The notes below the pieces were generated by a model, which was not told the origin of the DNA, did not search any database, and worked only from the letters and a program-made list of their open reading frames with translations. From contig NZ_JBLKSS010000041.1 in the NCBI RefSeq assembly GCF_047607725.1, forward strand, positions 1-39,199: DNA of 39,199 nucleotides. The letters are read 5' to 3'. The stretch comes from JBLKSS01 sp047607725 (lineage in GTDB: Bacteria > Pseudomonadota > Gammaproteobacteria > Enterobacterales > Enterobacteriaceae). This document shows positions 33,535 through 39,199 of the stretch, one piece after another (within the stretch, counting starts at the first letter, position 1; each line of letters starts with the position of its first letter). The position numbers and the translations under genes are program-made.

Positions 33535-35895
33535 ATGAATGCTGAGCGTTCCGAACGCATAGAAATTCCCGTATTGCCTCTGCGCGATGTGGTGGTCTAT
33601 CCGCACATGGTCATCCCACTGTTTGTCGGCCGGGAAAAATCGATTCGGTGTCTTGAAGCAGCCATGGACAGTGATAAAAAAATCATGTTGGTGGCTCAAA
33701 AAGAAGCGTCAACCGACGAGCCGGGTATTAACGATCTTTTTTCAGTCGGGACGGTATCGTCCATTCTGCAGATGCTTAAACTGCCCGACGGCACGGTCAA
33801 AGTGCTGGTGGAAGGGCTGACCCGCTCCCGTATCAAGGAGCTGGCGGACAGCGGCGATCACTTCACCGCCGAGGCGGACTATTTTGACGCGCCCGAACTG
33901 GATGAGCGCGAGCAGGAAGTGCTGGTGCGTACCACCATCAATCAGTTTGAAGGCTATATCAAACTGAACAAGAAAATCCCTCCCGAAGTGCTGACCTCGT
34001 TAAACAGTATCGATGATGCCGCCCGTCTGGCCGACACCATCGCCGCCCATATGCCGCTGAAGCTGGCCGACAAGCAGTCGGTGCTGGAAATGGCAGATGT
34101 GACCGAGCGGCTGGAGTACCTGATAGCGATGATGGAGTCGGAAATCGACCTGCTGCAGGTGGAGAAACGTATCCGCAATCGTGTCAAAAAGCAGATGGAA
34201 AAGAGCCAGCGCGAGTACTATCTGAATGAGCAGATGAAGGCGATTCAGAAAGAACTGGGCGAGATGGACGATGCGCCGGATGAAAACGAGGCGCTGAAGC
34301 GCAAGATAGAGGCGGCCAAAATGCCGCAAGAAGCCCGGGAAAAGACCGAGGCAGAACTGCAAAAATTGAAGATGATGTCGCCGATGTCCGCCGAGGCGAC
34401 CGTGGTGCGCGGCTACATCGACTGGATGCTGTCGGTGCCTTGGCATGCGCGCAGCAAAGTCAAAAAAGACCTGGTCAAGGCGCAGGAGACGCTTGATAAG
34501 GATCATTACGGGCTCGAACGCGTCAAAGACCGCATTCTGGAATATCTGGCGGTACAGAGCCGGGTCAGTAAAATCAAAGGGCCGATCCTGTGCCTGGTAG
34601 GCCCGCCCGGGGTAGGTAAGACCTCGCTCGGCCAATCCATCGCCAAGGCCACCGGCCGGCAGTATGTGCGCATGGCGCTGGGCGGCGTGCGTGATGAGGC
34701 GGAAATCCGCGGGCACCGTCGTACTTATATCGGCTCCATGCCGGGCAAGCTTATCCAGAAGATGTCCAAGGTCGGCGTGAAAAACCCGCTGTTCCTGCTC
34801 GACGAAATCGACAAGATGTCGTCGGATATGCGCGGCGATCCCGCGGCGGCGCTGCTGGAGGTGCTGGATCCCGAGCAAAACGTGGCGTTCAACGACCATT
34901 ACCTGGAAGTGGACTATGATCTCTCCGACGTGATGTTTGTTGCCACCTCCAACTCAATGAATATTCCGGCGCCGCTGCTCGATCGTATGGAAGTGATCCG
35001 CCTGTCGGGTTACACCGAAGACGAGAAACTCAACATCGCCCGACAGCATCTGTTGCCTAAGCAGCTTGAGCGCAACGCCCTGAAGAAAGGCGAATTGACG
35101 GTGGAAGACAGCGCGCTGGTGGGAATTATCCGCTACTACACCCGTGAAGCCGGGGTGCGCAGCCTGGAGCGGGAAATTTCTAAATTGTGCCGCAAGGCGG
35201 TGAAAACCCTGCTGATGGATAAGAGCACGAAACATATCACCATCAGCGCCGACAATCTGAAGGACTTCCTCGGTGTCCAGCGCTTCGATTACGGACGCGC
35301 GGAAGGGGAAAACCGCATCGGCCAGGTGACCGGTCTGGCGTGGACCGAGGTCGGCGGCGATCTGCTGACCATCGAGACCGCGTGCGTGCCCGGCAAGGGC
35401 AAACTGACCTATACCGGTTCGCTGGGAGAGGTGATGCAGGAGTCCATTCAGGCGGCGCTGACCGTGGTGCGGGCGCGTGCGGACAAGCTCGGGATCAATC
35501 CCGACTTTTATGAAAAACGCGATATCCATGTGCATGTGCCGGAAGGTGCCACCCCCAAGGACGGCCCGAGCGCCGGGATCGCGATGTGTACCGCGCTGGT
35601 GTCATGCCTGACCGGCAATCCCGTCAAGGCCAACGTGGCGATGACCGGGGAGATTACCCTGCGCGGTCAGGTGTTGCCCATCGGCGGCCTGAAGGAAAAA
35701 CTGCTGGCGACGCACCGCGGCGGTATCAAAACCGTGCTAATTCCGTTCGAGAATAAGCGGGATCTGGAAGATATGCCGGCCAATGTGATTAACGACCTGG
35801 ATATTCATCCGGTTCAGCGCATCGACGAGGTGTTGAATCTGGCGCTGCAGAATGCCCCTTTCAGCATTGAAGTGGCGCCCGAAGCGGTAAAATAA
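33535..35895 (+). CDS. lon: ATP-dependent protease Lon
   Basis: 786 aa (E. coli 784). N-terminal substrate-recognition LAN domain (RIEIPVLPLRDVVVYPHMVIPLFVGREKS), a coiled-coil around residues 210-300, then AAA+ Walker A GPPGVGKTS near 356 and Walker B LFLLDEIDKM. The C-terminal protease domain has the Ser679-Lys722 dyad in KDGPSAGIAM and GGLKEKLLA. Lon degrades misfolded proteins and regulators such as RcsA and SulA. The gene is under a sigma-32 promoter. Intact. Confidence 0.98.
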   Translation: MNAERSERIEIPVLPLRDVVVYPHMVIPLFVGREKSIRCLEAAMDSDKKIMLVAQKEASTDEPGINDLFSVGTVSSILQMLKLPDGTVKVLVEGLTRSRIKELADSGDHFTAEADYFDAPELDEREQEVLVRTTINQFEGYIKLNKKIPPEVLTSLNSIDDAARLADTIAAHMPLKLADKQSVLEMADVTERLEYLIAMMESEIDLLQVEKRIRNRVKKQMEKSQREYYLNEQMKAIQKELGEMDDAPDENEALKRKIEAAKMPQEAREKTEAELQKLKMMSPMSAEATVVRGYIDWMLSVPWHARSKVKKDLVKAQETLDKDHYGLERVKDRILEYLAVQSRVSKIKGPILCLVGPPGVGKTSLGQSIAKATGRQYVRMALGGVRDEAEIRGHRRTYIGSMPGKLIQKMSKVGVKNPLFLLDEIDKMSSDMRGDPAAALLEVLDPEQNVAFNDHYLEVDYDLSDVMFVATSNSMNIPAPLLDRMEVIRLSGYTEDEKLNIARQHLLPKQLERNALKKGELTVEDSALVGIIRYYTREAGVRSLEREISKLCRKAVKTLLMDKSTKHITISADNLKDFLGVQRFDYGRAEGENRIGQVTGLAWTEVGGDLLTIETACVPGKGKLTYTGSLGEVMQESIQAALTVVRARADKLGINPDFYEKRDIHVHVPEGATPKDGPSAGIAMCTALVSCLTGNPVKANVAMTGEITLRGQVLPIGGLKEKLLATHRGGIKTVLIPFENKRDLEDMPANVINDLDIHPVQRIDEVLNLALQNAPFSIEVAPEAVK

Positions 35896-35929
35896 GGGGT
35901 TTATGTAAAATAAACCAGTAATAAAAAGG

Positions 35930-35966
35930 GGCTGGCAGGCCAATTCGGACTTGCCAGCCTTTTTTT
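35930..35966 (+). terminator. Intrinsic terminator of lon
   Basis: GGCTGGCA pairs with TGCCAGCC around a 14-base loop, followed by seven T. Confidence 0.88.
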
Positions 35967-36109
35967 GTACCGTTAAGTTAGTGAGCTGTTGGGTCGGGGC
36001 AGCGGGCAGGTTTAGTCTGCTCCGGCATACTGGGTTTGATATAACAGCTGCGCTGTCGCGTTTAAGGAAAAATCCGCCGCGACATGAGAATTCAAGAGGG
36101 GATGAAAAA

Positions 36110-36382
36110 GTGAATAAGTCAAAACTGATCGACAAAATTGCCGTAGGTGCTGATATTTCCAAAGCGGCCGCCGGACGTGCGCTGGATGCAATCATTGGTT
36201 CGGTTACCGAGTCGCTGCAGCAGGGAGATGACGTTGCGCTGGTCGGGTTTGGCACCTTCACCGTGCGCGAGCGTTCCGCCCGTACCGGCCGCAATCCGCA
36301 AACCGGTAAAGAGATCACCATCGCCGCCGCCAAGGTACCGGGCTTCCGTGCCGGTAAAGGGCTGAAAGACGCGGTGAACTGA
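36110..36382 (+). CDS. hupB: DNA-binding protein HU-beta
   Basis: 90 aa, as in E. coli, and starting at GTG as there (VNKSKLIDKIAVGADISKAAAGRALDAIIGSVTESL). The DNA-contacting arm VGFGTFTVRERSARTGRNPQTGKEITIAA is complete with the Arg-Asn-Pro tip that intercalates in the minor groove. HU-beta pairs with HU-alpha in the nucleoid. AGAGGGG stands 9 bases before the GTG. Intact. Confidence 0.98.
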   Translation: MNKSKLIDKIAVGADISKAAAGRALDAIIGSVTESLQQGDDVALVGFGTFTVRERSARTGRNPQTGKEITIAAAKVPGFRAGKGLKDAVN

Positions 36383-36401
36383 TCACTTTCCCGGTCTCGC
36401 A

Positions 36402-36424
36402 TGCGTCAACTAATACCTGACGCA
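36402..36424 (+). terminator. Hairpin downstream of hupB
   Basis: TGCGTCA and TGACGCA form a 7-bp perfect stem 20 bases after hupB. No T-run follows, so it may be a 3'-end stabilising hairpin rather than a terminator. The rest of the 235-base hupB-ppiD interval shows no gene. Confidence 0.4.
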
Positions 36425-36617
36425 GTCAGACGGGTAGGGTAGAATACAAGGTGCATCATCAGGATGCGCTTTTTTTTCTGGATTGGCTGACAGAGCAGGG
36501 TTGGCGTTGTCAGAGAAATAGCGTTAACGCGCAGCGGCTCCGGGGAGCTACAGCAGGCGGGCAGCCCGTTTACCGGCGCAGAGATTTCATTCATTTACAG
36601 CGGAGTGTTGTCACACC

Positions 36618-38495
36618 ATGATGGACAATTTACGCGCGGCCGCTAATCACGTCGTGCTCAAAATTATTCTGGGGCTTATTGCTGTTTCATTCGTGCTGAC
36701 CGGGGTAGGCAACTATCTTATCGGCGGCGATGGCGACTACGCCGCCAAGGTGAACGGTCAGCAAATCAGCCGTGCGCAGCTGGAGCAGGCGGTGCAGAAC
36801 GAACGTAACCGCCAGCAGGAATCCATGGGTGAACAGTTCTCCCAATTGGCGGCCAATGAAGGCTACATGCGCCAGCAGGTGCTCTCGCAATTGATTGATG
36901 AAACCCTTCTGGATCAGTACGCGGATAAGCTGGGACTGGCTATCGGCGACGATCAAATCAAACAGGCGATCTTCGCCATCCCTGCTTTCCGCACCGAGGA
37001 TAAATTCGATAACGCCAAATTCCGCTCCCTGATAGGCAACATGGGGCTGTCGCCGGATCAGTACGCCGTGCTGATGCGCAAACAATTGCTTATCCAGCAG
37101 CTCATACAGGGCATTGGCGGCACCGGCTTCCTGTTGCCGGCGGAAACCGACAGACTGTTGGCGGTGGCCGTGCAAACCCGTGACGCACGTCTGGCCACTT
37201 TTGATATCGCGGCGCTGGCGGCGAAGCAAATCGCGAGCGACGATGAGATCCAGGCCAGCTACAACGCGCACAAAAACCAGTACCTGTCGCCGGAAACCTT
37301 TAAGGTAAGCTATATCCCGATGGACACTGAAGCGATGCAGGCGAAAACCAGCGTCGACGAACAAGAGATCCAGTCCTGGTATGATCAGCACCATGATCAA
37401 TTCACCGTCCCCGCGAGTAAACGCTACAGCATCATCCAAAGCAAAACCGAAAACGACGCTAATGACTGGCTGAAACAATTGCAGCAGGGCGCCGATTTCG
37501 CCGCCCTCGCCAAAGCCCACTCCACCGATGTCGTCTCGGCGAAAAACGGCGGCGATATCGGCTGGATAAGCGACAGCGATAGCCTCGACGAGCTGAAGCA
37601 GGCTAACCTGAGCGAAAAAGGCCAGCTGTCGGGCGTGATTAAATCTTCGGTGGGCTTCATCATCGTCCGTCTGGACGATGTAGCGCCGGCGCAAGTCAGC
37701 CCGTTGAGCGCGGTGAATGATGAGGTGACGGCGAAGGTGAAACAGGAGAAAGCCATCGACGCCTATTATGCGCTGCAGCAAAAAGTGAGCGATGCGGCCA
37801 GCAACGATAACGAGACGCTGGCATCGGCCGAAGCCGCCGCCGGCATCAAGGCGCAAGAGACCGACTGGTTCAGCCGGGATGACGTGCCCGCGGCGCTTAA
37901 TTACGACGCGGTGAAACAGGTGCTGTTCGAGGGGATGCTGTTGGGAAGCAATGGGGCGCTGGGCAGCAATTCGGATGTGATCACCGTCGACGGCAACCGT
38001 GCTTTCGTCATCCGTATTGCCGATCACCGTCCCGAACATGTGCAGTCGCTGGAGGATGTGCGCGCACGGGTTGAGCAGGAAGTGAAGCGCCAGAAAGCCG
38101 TAGAGCAGGCCCGCGTGGATGCTGAAAAAGCGCTCGCCGCCCTGAAGCAGGGCAACGATAAAGGCGCCGAGGCGCTGCAGGCCGCCGGACTGAGCTTCAG
38201 CGCCGTGCAGTATTTCGACTCAGCCAACCAGGGCGATCCGCTGGCGCAAACCGTATTCATGCTGCCGCAGCCGCCGCAGGGCAAAAGCAGCTACGGCATG
38301 GCCACCAATGCGCAGGGGGACATCGTCCTGATTGCGCTGGATAGCGTTACGCCGCGATCGCTTGATGAGCAGCAGCGCAAAGCATTCGTGGACCAGTTGA
38401 ATCAAGGGATGACCGGCGTGGCGTTTGATGCGCTGCTGGCGAACCTGCGCGCGGCGGCGAAAATCAAAATGGGCTCGGCGGCGCAGATGCAATAA
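36618..38495 (+). CDS. ppiD: Periplasmic folding chaperone PpiD (SurA-like, membrane-anchored)
   Basis: 625 aa (E. coli 623). A single N-terminal membrane anchor (VVLKIILGLIAVSFVLTGVG, about residues 12-31) is followed by a periplasmic SurA-like region (NEGYMRQQVLSQLIDETLLDQYA). The parvulin-like domain is around residues 265-360 (FTVPASKRYSIIQ..., NGGDIGWISD, SGVIKSSVGFIIVRLDD). PpiD sits at the SecYEG translocon with YfgM and helps early folding of exported proteins; its parvulin domain is inactive in E. coli. A three-residue gap after NEGYM relative to E. coli is minor. Intact. Confidence 0.97.
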   Translation: MMDNLRAAANHVVLKIILGLIAVSFVLTGVGNYLIGGDGDYAAKVNGQQISRAQLEQAVQNERNRQQESMGEQFSQLAANEGYMRQQVLSQLIDETLLDQYADKLGLAIGDDQIKQAIFAIPAFRTEDKFDNAKFRSLIGNMGLSPDQYAVLMRKQLLIQQLIQGIGGTGFLLPAETDRLLAVAVQTRDARLATFDIAALAAKQIASDDEIQASYNAHKNQYLSPETFKVSYIPMDTEAMQAKTSVDEQEIQSWYDQHHDQFTVPASKRYSIIQSKTENDANDWLKQLQQGADFAALAKAHSTDVVSAKNGGDIGWISDSDSLDELKQANLSEKGQLSGVIKSSVGFIIVRLDDVAPAQVSPLSAVNDEVTAKVKQEKAIDAYYALQQKVSDAASNDNETLASAEAAAGIKAQETDWFSRDDVPAALNYDAVKQVLFEGMLLGSNGALGSNSDVITVDGNRAFVIRIADHRPEHVQSLEDVRARVEQEVKRQKAVEQARVDAEKALAALKQGNDKGAEALQAAGLSFSAVQYFDSANQGDPLAQTVFMLPQPPQGKSSYGMATNAQGDIVLIALDSVTPRSLDEQQRKAFVDQLNQGMTGVAFDALLANLRAAAKIKMGSAAQMQ

Positions 38496-38535
38496 CGCGA
38501 CACTGACCGCAACACTACCGTTAACTGTGCAAATC

Positions 38536-38568
38536 CAACGGGCCGCTTTCGCGGCCTGTTGCGTTTTT
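38536..38568 (+). terminator. Intrinsic terminator of ppiD
   Basis: AACGGGCCGC-TTTC-GCGGCCTGTT is a 10-bp stem with two mismatches, followed by GCGTTTTT. Confidence 0.75.
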
Positions 38569-38639
38569 CATCGCGGGCGGTAGCGGCAATCAGGACGCCA
38601 GGGCATGCTCTGCCGGGAATACACTACGGAGAGAAGAGC

Positions 38640-38960
38640 ATGCGACAACCGATATTCACCAGGACGTTATTGACCCTCATCGCTGTTTTGTCCCTGCAGC
38701 ACGTCGAGCCAGCGCGGGCCACCCTCGCCGGCGAAGCGGCGGAAAAACCCGCCACCGCCGATAAAGCCACCCAAACCGATCCCGTTTCGTTCGAGGCGGC
38801 GCTGCCGCTGGAGGGCGCAATGACGCCGATGGATTACCAGGCGACGGATACCGCCCCTTCGGACGACAAGCAGGAAAAAGTTGAGCAGCCCACGACCCGC
38901 AGTACCTCGGACGTAAGCGTACGCCCCGCGCCGTCTGTTAATTCTCCATCAAGTTATTGA
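38640..38960 (+). pseudogene. ybaV: ybaV (ComEA-like HhH protein) truncated by IS66-type insertion
   Basis: ATG at 38640 follows CGGAGAG and encodes a signal peptide (MRQPIFTRTLLTLIAVLSLQ, cleavage probably near ARA) and an Ala/Thr/Asp/Glu-rich linker. The position after ppiD matches E. coli ybaV, whose mature part is a helix-hairpin-helix ComEA-type DNA-binding domain. The native frame ends at residue 91: the IS terminus begins at 38913. The last 15 residues (VSVRPAPSVNSPSSY) are read from the IS end to a stop at 38960. The HhH domain is therefore separated. Identity with ybaV rests on synteny and the signal-peptide/linker layout. Confidence 0.7.
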
Positions 38961-39199
38961 AGATGATGTCCATTATTTTTTTAATGGGCGCAATTCATGA
39001 AACAAACCCCACCAAAACCCTCAAGACGTCGTCCCAATTTTTCGCTGGATTTTAACATTAAGCTGGTTGAGTAGGCGCTCCAGCCCGGCGTATCCATTGC
39101 CAAGCTGGCACGGGATAACGGTATCAATGACAATTTGCTGTTCAACTGGCGCCAGCTCTACCGTCAGGGCAAGTTCGGTGTCCAACCTAAAATCCCCAC
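38913..39199 (+). mobile_element. IS66-type insertion sequence, start portion (continues outside window)
   Basis: The terminus GTAAGCGTACGCCCCGCG and the following 280 bases match the reverse complement of the left-end element with a few percent differences, so both are diverged copies of one IS. The 8 bases before it (38905-38912, CCTCGGAC) are the expected target duplication; the other side is off the window. The insertion disrupts ybaV. Confidence 0.78.
38997..39199 (+). pseudogene. tnpA: IS66-type TnpA copy with an amber codon
   Basis: It reads MKQTPPKPSRRRPNFSLDF like the left copy, but codon 26 (CAG in the left copy) is TAG at 39072-39074. Homology continues in frame (ALQPGVSIAKLARDNGIND...) to the window end. 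This copy cannot make a full TnpA, though it might still be mobilised in trans. Confidence 0.8.

Noticed and set aside
36687..38039. 450-codon open frame antisense to ppiD
   Set aside because: Exact shadow of a well-conserved gene, no homology and composition set by the sense codons.
1..39199. CRISPR arrays, tRNA/rRNA genes, phage or toxin-antitoxin modules
   Set aside because: I looked for regular repeats, tRNA-like cloverleaf ends and paired small ORFs and saw none that stand up.

Overview
The window is a chromosomal segment of a gamma-proteobacterium of the order Enterobacterales. Gene order and protein sequences follow Escherichia coli closely, but about a third of the non-essential genes are broken by frameshifts, nonsense codons, internal deletions or IS insertion. 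That mix of intact housekeeping genes, fresh pseudogenes and IS copies is typical of a recently host-associated symbiont. I infer a Sodalis-type insect symbiont, from family knowledge rather than a search. Both window ends lie inside copies of the same IS66-type element in opposite orientation. One undetermined base (n) is at 3029, so this may be a draft contig that stops in the repeat.

Layout, left to right. 1-336: end of an IS66-type element. 399-2863: a small ORF, a DUF917 gene with an internal deletion and a frameshifted hydantoinase/oxoprolinase gene, in place of the dusA gene expected here. 3067-12100: a block equivalent to the E. coli 91-92 min region (pspG, qor, dnaB, tyrB, yjbQ, yjbR, uvrA, ssb). 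In it qor, tyrB and yjbR are broken and alr is missing between dnaB and tyrB. About 12170-12265: a rearrangement junction where ssb meets the first 16 codons of yajO. 12260-38912: a block equivalent to the E. coli 9-10 min region (yajO remnant, dxs, ispA, xseB, thiI, yajL, panE, yajQ, yajR, cyoEDCBA, ampG, yajG, bolA, tig, clpP, clpX, lon, hupB, ppiD, ybaV). In it yajO, panE, ampG and ybaV are broken. 38913-39199: the start of a second IS66-type copy, inserted in ybaV, whose tnpA has an amber codon.

The intact genes cover replication and repair (dnaB, ssb, uvrA, xseB), isoprenoid precursors and farnesyl diphosphate (dxs, ispA), thiamine/4-thiouridine sulfur transfer (thiI), the cytochrome bo3 ubiquinol oxidase with its heme O synthase (cyoABCDE), and protein quality control (tig, clpP, clpX, lon, ppiD), plus hupB. 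The losses touch aromatic amino acid transamination (tyrB), pantothenate synthesis (panE), muropeptide recycling and alanine racemization (ampG, alr), and minor oxidoreductases (qor, yajO).

I found no clear new biological system. The most interesting signals are the ssb/yajO breakpoint, a perfect 30-bp palindrome before the broken tyrB, a 15-bp inverted repeat bracketing the xseB/thiI promoter region, a near-consensus sigma-54 promoter for pspG, and the deletion scars in the DUF917 and yajL genes. No tRNA, rRNA or CRISPR array was seen.
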